Shown piece by piece: positions 36,700 to 48,600 of a DNA stretch of 49,395 bases. Both the position numbers and the translations under genes were made by a program. Position 1 is the first letter of the stretch, and the number at the start of each line of letters is the position of its first letter. The notes under the pieces are model-generated. The model was not told the DNA's origin, did not search any database, and saw only the letters and a program-made list of their open reading frames with translations. This DNA comes from Ichthyophonus hoferi (taxonomy: Eukaryota > Opisthokonta > Ichthyosporea > Ichthyophonida > Ichthyophonidae), in NCBI GenBank assembly GCA_002751075.1, contig NAOQ01000376.1, forward strand, positions 23,643-73,037, read 5' to 3'.

Positions 36700-39170
36700 A
36701 AGAACATGATGTAGAATGATATTTTAATCTGTATTATTGATGAAAGAATGTAAGGTAATGGTGCCATTTGTGAGGCAAGAGTGGAGATTATGAGGAGTAA
36801 AGTTAGTGAATGCCTCACAATGTATGCAGATATGTTGGGAATGAATGCTCTCAACAAGAAAACATCTGGCGGGGAAGTGGTTAATAGGTAATAAGAACTC
36901 CTGAACAGGATTGACCTTTATAACAGGAAAAATATTAATAAGCACAGTTATGTACTAAGACTTTAGTGTATACAGTCTGGCCAAGTTTAACAGAGGCTTA
37001 GGTTTTAAAAAATGACATTGAAATTCATGTTGTGCCAGTTTGTTGGACAATGGTACTAGAATAAACTTCTATCTACATGCCTTACTGGATGTATGTAGAA
37101 AGAACAACATTGCTTTCTTTTTTAGTTTTGCAGACTAAAGAATAGTAACTAATTATGGAGCGCAGTGCAAAGTTGAACACTTCGTAATCAATAAATTAAA
37201 AAAATATTAATTGCTATCCTAACATTACAACGGATGGAGCCATGGAAATGGAGTGTGTTGTGTTACCCTTGGTGCTAATGAGAGCAGTGCTGGCAGTCCC
37301 ACATCTCAAAGAAAAAAATATTTTACTGTAGTTGGGTTTATTTTTGTTGAGGGAGTACTCATCTGTAGTATGGTTAACATGGAGATCAGCGTAGAACTGA
37401 CAAGGAGATTGTTTAGGATATTGCATGTGATCCCAATCACTGTTGCTAACACCTTGTGGTGGCTTTTGGTTTTTCGTAGGTGTTCAAAGATAGTTGTTGG
37501 TTCTAATCAGGCCATTGAACAATAGAGGGTAGGCCAAGTAGGTTGGTTGAAACGTTGAAGGGGGAAAAGTGTAGAATGAAAGTTGGGATAAAATCTTAAG
37601 AGATTAATTACTCATAAAATGTAATCTTGGGTAGGAATGGTAATGAGAGTTTCTTCTAAAAACTTAGTTCTTCATTATTCATACAGCAGTTCAGCTGTGT
37701 TGGGAACTTGGCATGTGTAAGACATATTTCTGTAACATCATTGTATGTCCAATGGGTTGCGTATTCTGCTGTTTTTCCATAGTTTGTTTCAAGAAGTTGA
37801 ATTTTATCAAAAGTTTATTGTGTGTCATTTATCAAGGTCGATGAAATGGTAAGGGTAAGCATGGCATAACACCTTGTCAAGTGGTAGTTGGTGCATATGT
37901 TCAAGATTATTACATTTATCAAGAGTTGGATCATAATTCAAGCAGTGTTCACAATTAAAATGATAGAACATTATCAGAATGCCTTCTTCTAATCCTGAAA
38001 AAAATATTGACTGATGAGAATTGGCAGTAAAAATTGATTTTGGATTGCTCGGTTGAAGGATTGTTTTTGTTGTTTTTAATATCTGTACTGATGCCAATAG
38101 ATCTTGTTTGGGTTGAAACAGTAATGTTTTATGAGAAAACATGGCAGAAATATACGGAGGGACAGTAGCTGTGGCTGAATAATTATTTAACAGTTTGTCA
38201 AGAGCTTTTATGCAAGAGTTGAAGTTATTTATGCTTTGGGTCAAGCCAGAGTTAAAGTCATTTATGTTTTAGGAGAGAACTGCAAATATATCATTTCATT
38301 GTTTGAACGCTAGCAGGAAAGGCTCTAGTTGTTTAGCAATGAGATTTGATATTGTTGTATTGGTAATTGATGTGGGAATGGTAGGGTTTAGCATGATCTG
38401 TTTGTTGTGTTTTGTGTTTAAGAAAATATCTGGGTGTTTAATATATAGTTAAATTATGTTAGTGCCAATCATTCCTTATTTACCAATGGAACAGCTATCA
38501 ATTGTGTATTGGTTGTCTCAATGAGTGATGAGACAAATTCTGGTGTAATTTAACGGTTATAAGTAAGACAATATTTTCCCCTATAATTGAAAAGTGTAGG
38601 GAGTGGATTTTCGTAATAACTGAGTCTGTGATAAATATGTGGGTGTCATGATATATGATGCAATGCAGGTGGAAGCATAGGGGAAGGGCCTGTAGCCCTA
38701 TTGTGATTTGAATTTAATCTTCTGGGCTCAATAAGTTGATTGTGCCTGAAAACCAATTCTTTATCTGAGGTCAAACTCTCTGCTGTCTCTGGATTTGTTG
38801 TATCTTCTTGGTAGTTAGTGATAGTGTTGAAGTTGGGATCTAAGTATGTGTAAGTTCTTTTGTTTTTACTTTGTGTGGAATTGATAAAAAGTGAAACTCT
38901 GTCCTTATTGGCAATTCCAGTCATATCTGTAATGTAAGTTTTGTCCAGATGGATGTATGCCAAGATTGTTAGTTGTTTTTGCTTGGATTTCTCAGGACAC
39001 AGTTCGATTGACTAAAATAGTTTAACTCAATCAAGCAGTCACTGATTGTTTTGCTTATTGCTTTCCAATTTTAATACCAGTCACTTACATGTCTAGAACC
39101 ACAAAAAATGCTAGCACAGATAACTTTCTTTTATAATTGTACAGACTTCCACAATTCAGAGTTTCAAGTG
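36700..39170 (-). repeat. Fossil of the unclassified element, copy 3 (inverted, longest)
   Basis: The minus strand from about 39170 down to 38650 aligns with copy 2. Further open stretches follow on the same strand (about 38244-37825, 37426-37214, 36945-36724), with Asn/Cys-rich sequence and, in one, a heptad-like run (INNFNSCIKALDKLLNN). An envelope-like protein is possible but unsupported. It is broken in many places and abuts the copia fossil in opposite orientation. It is the youngest-looking of the copies. Confidence 0.45.
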
Positions 39171-40048
39171 TGTTTATTGAAGCATTATATTTAATATATA
39201 CAATACTATAATTTTAATTGGCTCAAGTACGTGTTCTTTGGTCATATAGTAGTACATTAGAAGTATCACATTTCTACTGATAAAAATATACTCGATAAAA
39301 TTATTAAGATAAGCACTCCTACTAGTCAACTTAATTCTGTATATATAAAAGTGTATACTATATATACATATATAAACCATGATATATTCTTTGCTAGGCT
39401 ACCAAGTAATTAATGCATCCTGATTTTTTTTTTTTTTGGCATTCTGGAATTGTATGGACCTTAGGAAAGAATGTGATTACATGACGTAATTAGGAGTCAA
39501 GATGATTTATGTGCTTTCCTGTGATCACGATCCTGGATAAGAAATAAACATTGCAACAACAGATCTCAGATAGGTTCCGACATGGTTATGTTTTTCCTAT
39601 ATTTAGTATTTATTCTCAAGTCGTTGACCTAGAAATCAGCCCGTTCTGCATTGTAGAACCTAGAGCATCCTATTTATGCCATTTAGTAATTTATTAATAG
39701 TGATAGATGTTTATGTAATGCAGACTCTCTTGCTCTAGCTTAAAGCTTTAAAAGGTTCAGTGCAATATCTTAATCATATATATGTTCTTGTTGGGTTTAT
39801 AGTAGTTAATATAATAAAATACCATTCGATACAATATAACATAATACAGTACGATACACTATAATATGATATAGTATAATATAATATAATATAATATAAT
39901 GTAATGTAATACATTGCAGTATAATATAATATAAGATCAGTTGAGAAATAGTACATATCTAGATAGACCTCTTTAAACGCACATGAATCCGTATCATAGA
40001 ATATTTTTTAATGTCATATATTCAGTAGAATACATAAAGTAAGGTGGT
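39171..40048. other. Intergenic with AT repeats
   Basis: A T12-type run near 39426 and a (TATAA)n tract at about 39827-39930. No gene seen. Confidence 0.5.
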
Positions 40049-40384
40049 ATGGATATAGTAGGCATAGAAGATCATACAGTAGCATTAATGAGATTTCCAT
40101 CTAAGAAGATTAGAGCTCAACCCAACTACAGCATACTATACACTCAACACTTTGGTCAAATAAGTTCTTTGTCTTCTACCAATCAGGAAGATATTCAAGA
40201 ACTAAATCGCAAACATCAACTACAATTGGAATTCCAGACGAATCAGTTGTGTCTGAGAATTGATCCAAATAGTAGGTATTGGTTCAGTCAAATTAATACA
40301 TCCCACACACTGTATTTAGCATACACATCAAACTCATTTGACAGCATACGTAATATTTATAGTTCAAACATGCACATAAGATAA
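40049..40384 (+). CDS. Orphan ORF, 111 aa, hypothetical
   Basis: ATG at 40049, stop at 40384. The composition is coding-like and not repeat-derived (MDIVGIEDHTVALMRFPSKK at the start; ELNRKHQLQLEFQ mid-protein). No signal or transmembrane segment. It converges on the RMP24-like gene with only 7 bases between the two stop codons, so each should overlap the other's 3' UTR. It could be an exon of a longer plus-strand gene. No family recognised. Confidence 0.4.
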   Translation: MDIVGIEDHTVALMRFPSKKIRAQPNYSILYTQHFGQISSLSSTNQEDIQELNRKHQLQLEFQTNQLCLRIDPNSRYWFSQINTSHTLYLAYTSNSFDSIRNIYSSNMHIR

Positions 40385-40391
40385 TAATAAT

Positions 40392-42691
40392 CTATAGAGT
40401 GCCTAGGAAATCTGACAGTCGACCCATCCCACTTCGAGCCTCTTTGTCTTTCTTCTGTTGTGCTAACATTCCCTTGAGATCTAGTTTCTTTTTCTTGTTT
40501 CTGCAGGATTTGCCACTGCAGGGTAAGGGGGATTAGATAAACATAGAGAGAATTATAGGAGAACTAGGTATATATGGATTGGATGCAAAAATCATAGATT
40601 AATCGTTGATCCAATTATATCAACAGCTGGATCAAAATCTTACTTCATCAACTATAAGTTTGAGCAATAAATTACTCGCATCATTAATATTCAAATCACA
40701 AAAGGTCGATTCCAGATCTAACAACCCTTGCAATCAATTAATACTAGAATCAGTCACTATGAATCAATAAGCTGATGATAATTAATCAGCAATCCATCAA
40801 AGACGTACTGATGAAAACCCTCAATGGTGAGGGAATGGTTCATAAGATATATCTAAATATAATGACACTTAATTCTTTCAAAGCCGTGCGACTTAATTGC
40901 TAGATTCATTAGACATTCACTTACACAAATCAATAGATTCAAAGTAACTTTACCATTGATAAAAACTAACCACCGCTATCTTTAATATCTTCAATCTAGC
41001 TATTTGTATCTAAACATGGATATGAGCTCAGCACACTTCCACTACACACCTTTCGACCTTGGGAGAAACCAACGCTCTCTTCATTGCTCCACCACAACTC
41101 ACAGGCACAGGTATTTTACCATGCATCTTCATTGTAACGTTGGTGTTAATATTTGCTTTATCATTAGTGGATCCCGGGGAAATTAATGATGGCGTGGCTG
41201 TGATTAGATTAGCAGCGTAGAGAAAGTTAGTAAGATTGTGATATGATTAGATAGTATACAGTATGATATAATATAGTATTATATAATATAATGTGACAAA
41301 ACACACTATAACATTACACAGTCTGACGTAATACCAAGTACTAAAATGCAATACCATAAAATACAACATAATAAAATAAAACATAAAACAATATAATACA
41401 ATCTATTACAATACATTATAATAACCTAAACCATATCATACTTTTCTTTTTCACGGCCAATATTTTCTTGTCCTTAGATGCTTTTTCACGTTGGGGTCCA
41501 CCATCCAGTATAGTAATTCTCTTACAACCATTACATTCTATGCTCTGTATATGAGTCATAATATTACAATAAAGTATAGTATAGTATAACATGGTATAGT
41601 ATATTATGGTATAATACAGTATAGTCTAATATAGTACAGTATAGTATAGTATAGTACAGTAGAGTATAGTATAATATCGTATAGTATAGCAACTCTCTTA
41701 CAACCATAAAAGTTTATGCTGTATATATATATATCGTAGTAGAGATCAATTTATTACTTTATATGCTATAAAATAGAACCATATATAATATACACAGTCT
41801 AGTCCAGTATAGTATAGTAATACATATATATACATACATACATACATACATGCATGCATACATACATGCACATATATACATATATATACATACATATATA
41901 CACATATATCAGACAGAGAGCCATTACAACCAATATAAATATAAGCAAAGTGAGAAAACAAATCAGCATATGAAGTTATGAAATGGACCTAAAGTCAAAA
42001 ATAAAACCAATAATAATAAAAGACATATACACATACAAACACACATACATACGTGTATGTGTCTAGCTAAAATAAATTTTTAAACTTGCATTCAAACAAC
42101 TCCAAACAAAGCTTTCAAGTAGTTTAATTATTGGATTATGATTGGTCCAATAGTGTACTATAATTAGAACATATATAAGGTAATATAAATTACTTCTAAC
42201 AGGACTATAAATTAAATTAATTAAATTAAATGAAATTAATTAAAAATAGATTAAAGTTTAAATACTCACCACCACTGCACACTTTGATCCTTTAGGAATG
42301 GCACCTAATGAGTTTGGGTTTTTAAGATTAAATTTCCCATCTCTTTCTTTATCCTTCTCATTTTCATTCTCCCCAGAGTGTTTTATAGTAGTATTACTAG
42401 CTTGTATTATATCCGGCGTTGTATTATTATCTATTATCTTAGTTTTGGGCTTGTTGTCAATTGTAGGGCCTTTCGCTTTCTTCTTCCTTGACTTCCCATT
42501 GGATACTCGTACATGACAATTATATCCGCCAATGAAAATAGAGCCACAGAATGAACAGAAGCACTGCTTGACTTTAGGGGCTAGCACTGTAGTGTGATCT
42601 GCAATATTAGTAAAAAGGTTGGGTACGTATGTATATATGTATGTATGTATATATGTATGCATGTACATAAGTATGTATTTATGTCTGCATG

Positions 42692-42722
<31 letters not shown>

Positions 42723-42752
42723 CTCTGTATGTATGTAAGTATATATGTATTC

Positions 42753-42785
<33 letters not shown>

Positions 42786-44200
42786 TGTATGTATACATTT
42801 ATGTATGTATGTATGTATGTATGTATGTATGGAATGGATGAGGGAGTAAGGTATACGGGAGATAGATAGAGGGGATAGTCGATGAAGGAGAAAGAAAGAG
42901 AGAGAAGAGTATATGCGTACGTGCGTATCTGGCATTTTTATAATGAGTAGAAATATAATAGGATATGAAATGATATAGGTTAGGGTTAGATATAAAAAGA
43001 CTAATATACATATCTATGTATTTATCTGTTATGAAGAATCAATTATCATGGTGCATTAAAACTTACATACACCTCGTTGGGAGGCCCGACGGGACATTGC
43101 CACCCTGTAGGCATATATGATGGAGTAGGGGATGAATAGAGTAGGAGAGGGATAAGGCAAGAGAGGGATGGGGTAGGAGAGATATAGAGTAGGAAAGAGA
43201 TAGGATAGCAGAGGGATAGGGTAGGAGAGGGATAGAGTAGGGGAGGGATAGGGTAGGAGAGTGATAGAGTAGGAGAGAGATAGGGTAAGAGAAGGATAGG
43301 GTAAGAGAGGGATGGGGTAGGAGAGGGAGAGGGTAGGAGAGGGAGAGGGTAGGAGAGGGATGGGTTAGGAGAGGGATGAGGTACGATAGAAATAGAGTAA
43401 GATAGAGTTGAATAAGGTAGAAGAGGGATAAAGTAGGATAAGGTACGAGTAGAATATGGTAGGATAGGGATGGGATAGAGGTAGGTTGGTGATAACATAC
43501 TAGTATGATAGTATACTAGTAGGTGTGTTTATATATATATGTACATGCGTGGTCTGGTATACTACTATACTACAATAAGTATAAAACATATCTGTGCATA
43601 TCCTTATACAATACAGTATATAGTATATCTCTCTATACAGACACATTATCTCCTCTTTTTCTTGACCTTACATACCTGCAGACACCCCTCCCCTATCCTT
43701 AACTACTAGTAAACCTCCCTCCTCCTCCCTCTATCCTCTCGCTTTCAAACAACATACACATACATATACACATACGCACATACATACACATATAAATATA
43801 CATGTATACATACATACATACATACATACATACATACATACATACATACATACATACAAGCATACCTACATACCTACATAGATACGAATACACCCATACA
43901 TATACACATATGTACATATATACACACCACACATGTATACATACATACACATACATATATATTACATAAACATACACACTTGCATACATACACGTGTACA
44001 TGCATACACACATATATATATACATACATGCATACACATACAAATATATATATACACCTGTATATATACATATATGCACACACATACATTAGATGTCGTG
44101 ATAAAGCAGGACAAACAGTAGCATATTCATGTGCAGTAGTCCAAAGATGTTCAACACACTTCACTCCATCACTGTTGATATCATCTATTGCAGTTTCCAT
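40392..44200 (-). CDS. Rpr2/Rpp21/Snm1-type zinc protein, RMP24 (C18orf21)-like RNase MRP subunit
   Basis: Six phase-consistent exons: 44200-44088, 43104-43067, 42598-42270, 41544-41442, 41197-41050 and 40500-40392 (or 40515-40392), giving 279 or 284 aa. Proteins of this family bind the RNA of RNase P or MRP in the nucleolus. Evidence: an N-terminal helix with VCPALSRHLM (human C18orf21 has SCPGQARYLL); zinc pairs C65SFC68 and C164NGC167, with GGYNCHVRV after the first as in Rpr2 proteins; a basic, Lys-rich middle; and TPSLISPG and a C-terminal LKGML...LSDFLGTL resembling the human ending LKMLL...FRNFLSSL. The roughly 95 residues between the zinc pairs include an Asn/Asp/Glu/Lys-rich insert longer than in human. 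The last exon has two in-frame acceptors 15 nt apart. Rpp21 itself is the alternative, but the C-terminal match favours RMP24. Confidence 0.75.
41570..41690. repeat. (AGTAT)n minisatellite in RMP24-like intron 3
   Basis: Imperfect agtat/agtatagtat units just upstream, in gene sense, of the exon starting at 41544. Confidence 0.8.
42627..42830. repeat. (GTAT)n microsatellite, RMP24-like intron 2
   Basis: About 200 bases of ATGT with interruptions, reaching to within about 25 nt of the acceptor of exon 42598-42270. The flanking low-complexity frames are its translations. Confidence 0.95.
43121..43480. repeat. Pyrimidine-strand minisatellite beside a 38-nt exon
   Basis: Some 20 imperfect units of about 16 bp (gagggatagggtagga). 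In gene sense it is a continuous C/T-rich tract of about 350 bases ending about 17 nt before the acceptor of the 38-nt RMP24-like exon 2. Confidence 0.9.
43745..44085. repeat. (CATA)n microsatellite, RMP24-like intron 1
   Basis: A pure run at about 43805-43858, with degenerate catacata and tatata on both sides up to the exon 1 donor GTATGTGTG. Confidence 0.9.
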
Positions 44201-44582
44201 GGTGATAGCTATATCGGGAAGAGTAAGTTAGAACACAGCATGTATGATTGGATGTGGTAGGGTATGATAACCATAGTAACATGACGTGTAAGATGAGCGT
44301 TGGAGGTAATCATAGGTATATGTGTGCATTAAATTATTTCTGTCTTTATCTACCCAACTCTCTTTATGTTGTGTTATAATAAATACAATATATATATCTA
44401 CATCACTCTCTATATTATGTATGCATGTCTCATATAGTCAGGTCTATGTGTTTGTACGTAAACCTTACAATTCCAAGATCTTTGACACCTGTTGTGGACT
44501 CGCTTGTATTATTATAGTAGGTTAATAGTAGTAGTGTATATGTATGCGGTGAATTATTACAATTAAATATATAGTGCAGTGT

Positions 44583-44965
44583 TTCTAGTATTATATGTAC
44601 TAAATGTATTATATGTATTATAGGTATTATAGTTATTATATGAATTACAGATATTGTACATACTATGTATATTATATTTATCATACGTATTATAGGTCTT
44701 ATAGTATTATATGTTTTATAAGCATTGTAGATATTGTAGGCATTATATGTACTTTGTTGTATGTATTATTTGCATTATGTACTATGTATTATGTATTTTG
44801 TATTATGTATTACATTTATTATCGATGACATAGATATTATAGTATTATATATATTGTAGGTATTTTATGAAATTACAGTATTATGTATTAAATATATTAT
44901 AGGTATTATATTTATTATACATATTATATTTATTATGTATTATAGAAATTGTAGTGTTATGTATT
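44583..44965. repeat. TATTATAGGTATTATATGTAT minisatellite, intergenic
   Basis: Imperfect 10-12 bp units (tattataggtat, gtattatatgta) lying between the 5' end of the RMP24-like gene and the 3' end of the L-domain gene. The rest of 44201-45209 shows nothing else. Confidence 0.85.
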
Positions 44966-45209
44966 ATATGTATTACATAAGCTCATCATATCTTACATCT
45001 AGTTGTGTGATAAAGTATAGATCTGATGCAATCAATACTGAGAAATAAGGCATAATCAATCATAGGTTGTTAAATAGGACTAATGAAACAGAATATAATA
45101 TAATATACTAGAATATGATATGATATAATATGATATGATATAGTTTAACATGGTATGGTATAACATAATATAATATGAAAGCATATCTATCTGAAAAACC
45201 TGTCTCAAC

Positions 45210-45274
45210 CACTGGTTAATTTATACCATTATAAATACATATGATGCAGTGAGACTGATTTCAGATTAAACTGT
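45210..45274 (+). repeat. 65-bp dispersed repeat, copy B
   Basis: Gap-free partner of 11300-11364 at about 80% identity. It sits in the 3' flank of the L-domain gene. Confidence 0.65.
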
Positions 45275-45698
45275 TGCTAGTATGATGCATACTAGTAACC
45301 GATCTTTTATTGACAATGCAGGATTGGTCAGAACGTTTTTTTTTTTTCATAATTACAATTATACATTTGACATTTAAACCAGAAAAGAATACAAGTATTA
45401 GCTTGGATATCTACGTCATATAATAAGAAATATTCTACTATGATGAAAATAAGGACACCAGTACTGTTCCATTTAAAAATACTATTTTTTAAATAGTTAA
45501 CCCAATAGGCCAATCCAACCATTGCCACCTAGTAATATACAATGTCTTTAATTTGCAGAAAATTACTTACATAGAAAAAACCATTCGTGCATTAAAAATC
45601 ATCACCAATCATTACTAACCTCCACATGTTAAAATTTAACATCAGAACATTTAAAAATCAGAATGAGAAACAAGGCCTGTTGTAGTTGAACTAATTTT

Positions 45699-48600
45699 CT
45701 AATTCAGTAGGTGACCTTTACACTGGGGGGTATCACAGTATACCACGTCGTCACCTTGAAGAAAAGGATTAAATTTAGGAGAACAGAAACATGAAACTTT
45801 GTTATTGTTAAAAATAGAATAATGTAAACTTAAATAATGTGGCATTTCTAATCTCTTGAGAAGTGGGTTGTCCAATATAATCATCGTGTCAAGAAATTCG
45901 AGCTTTGGAAAGAGAACGGCTTCGATTTGCAGTTGTTTGGTGATGGTGACGTTTTTAACAATCCATAGGGTATTGAAGTTGAGCACTTGAAGGCCATTGC
46001 CTATGAATTTTAGTTTTCTTGTATAGAATAGTGCCTGTGGGAGAGAGGGAGGGAGACCGAGAGAGGGAGAGCAGATTAAAAATCTTATATATATATCAGA
46101 AGGGTTTTCTTTTATTAGGTAATTTTACGTACTTTGTGCGCGTATATGTATATACAAGAAATCAAGCAAATATACATACCTACATGCATTATTGTATAGA
46201 TAAATAGATAAAATCATCCTAATGTACATCTATATACCTATACACTACCATACTACCATACTACTATATTAGCATACTACCGTACTACGATACTATCATA
46301 CTATTATACCATAATACCAACATACTACTATACTACCATCATACTACCATACGACTATACTATCATACTACTATACTACCATACGACTATACTATCATAC
46401 GATTATACTATCATACTACTATACGACTATACTATCACACTACTATACTATCATACGACTATACCATCATACTACTATACTATCATGCTACTATACTATC
46501 ATACTACTATACTATCATAAGACTATACTATCATGCCACTGCACTACCACATACCCTTACCTCTAATGCCATGCTGGCCAAGGCGACATTATCCATCAGC
46601 TCAAATACTCCATCTATAGTACGTAGAGCATTCAGGTTGAGATGCTCCATTCTCTCATTGTAATTCACTCTCAAATCACCCCAGCAGTATTGAAGACGGG
46701 GTAAAGAAAGACTTTTCAGCTGTTTATTATCATGGAAAAATAATGCCGACCTTACGACATTGACGTTAAAGTGTAAATTACTGGTTTTTGACATCGAACA
46801 CAATACATTGGGACTGTTGCGGGAGAGATGGGTCTTTAATAAGTTTGGAAACTCCTGTTGTGTGAGGGAGAGAGAGAGAGAAAGAGATGGGTGTAGGGGT
46901 ATTAGCAGGTGCATGACTTTCAACCACTAAATTATATATATAGGTGGGAGTCACGGGGGTTGTGAGAGATAAGATAAGATATATTACTAGTGATTAAGAT
47001 GGAGATCGAAAGAATGATGTCAGGATGACGCAAGAGGCTAAGATATATGAGTGATTGAGTGAACAAAAGATATGAAGAAAAGGTAATAGAGACAAAGAAT
47101 AGTACAAATAAAGGAAATATAATAATAATAATAATAATAATAACAAGAACAACAACAATAATAATAATGATAGTAATAATAATATAATAATAATAATAAT
47201 AATAATAATAGTAACAATAAACATAGTAATAATAATAATAAAAATAATAGTAAAAATATCAATAGCAATTATAATAATCGTAATAGCACTAATAGTAATG
47301 ATAATAGTAATAGTGATTATAATAATAGCAATAACAATAACAATAATAATAATAATAATAATAATAATGTTAATAACAACAACAACAACAACAATAAAAA
47401 ATACATACGAGTTTTGATAGTAGAGGGTTTGCTCTGAAAAGCAAAATCGTAGTATTGGCCAATTTTGGCAATTGTACAGTCTGTAGTTGCGAGTTTTCTT
47501 CAAATACTATACTGGATGACACCAGTGAAGGAAAGCTGACAGACTATAGAAATATATAATGTATGTATGTATATATGTATATGGTAAATACATATATGTA
47601 TGCATTAGTGTAAGTGTTTGGCAGCAATAGCAAACCAATCAGCAATCCTAAGTTTTTCAAAAATATTACTTATGGCCTTTATTGATTTTCAGATCCTGAA
47701 AAGATGCCTATGTTTTATATTACCTTATCCAATAAGATGTAATCTTGTACCGGATTCGTTTAGTAAATTATACATATAAGGTAAGGCATACAGACATATC
47801 AAACATTATTATTATTATTGTGGATACGTACACATACACATATATATACATATATAAACATATACTAACCCTTGCGCTGGTTTTTGATATAATTATACTA
47901 CTAGCGCTCACCAGGGTGTCAAATACAAGGGACATGACTCCTGTTTGGCTCTCAATCACAATGTCTTCACGTACAGTCTGTATTTAATGCTTGATTATTA
48001 GTAGTTGTTTAAGTTTTAAAGCTTGATTTAGCCTAATGTTATTGGTGTGTTATATATTAAAATGATGTGTAAGATATGTAATATCTATTGTATAACATAT
48101 AGATAATGAAATATAATAAAATATCACAAAACAATATGCTTCAATGCAATACAATACAATACTATCAATACAATACCATAAAACAATATAATATAACGCA
48201 ATGTATTACTATACAACACCGTACAATACAATACAATAACACAATACAGCATAATACAATATAATACAATACAGTACAATGTAATACAATTATGTTGTTT
48301 ATCTAATCATTGTGCATGTAAGTCTATGTCAATGCATATGTATAATGTATATATGTGTGTATGATAGTATGTATGTATGTATGTATGTATGTATAGATGT
48401 ATCTATATGTATATGTAAATCCACTTATGGAACCTACCCGCAGTATAGGTAGGTTTATATTGTACAGATGTCGATTTTCAGTAATCATTATCTTCCTCGC
48501 TTCAGACAGAAGGGGCATTTCGAGGCCATATATCCATAAATTACTATTCATATCCAAAATCTGTGCGTCCCAGGTAGGTGTATAGGTGTAAGTATATATA

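Noticed and set aside
42258-42935. 225-codon minus-strand ORF as one protein
   Set aside because: Only 42598-42270 is an exon; the His/Ile/Thr-rich N-terminal half is translated microsatellite.
43046-43498. Pro/Ser/Tyr-rich minus-strand ORF
   Set aside because: It is a translation of the pyrimidine minisatellite; the real exon (43104-43067) uses another frame.
47038-47503. Ile/Leu-rich minus-strand ORFs resembling membrane proteins
   Set aside because: They translate the (AAT)n array; only the exon 47535-47409 in the region is coding.
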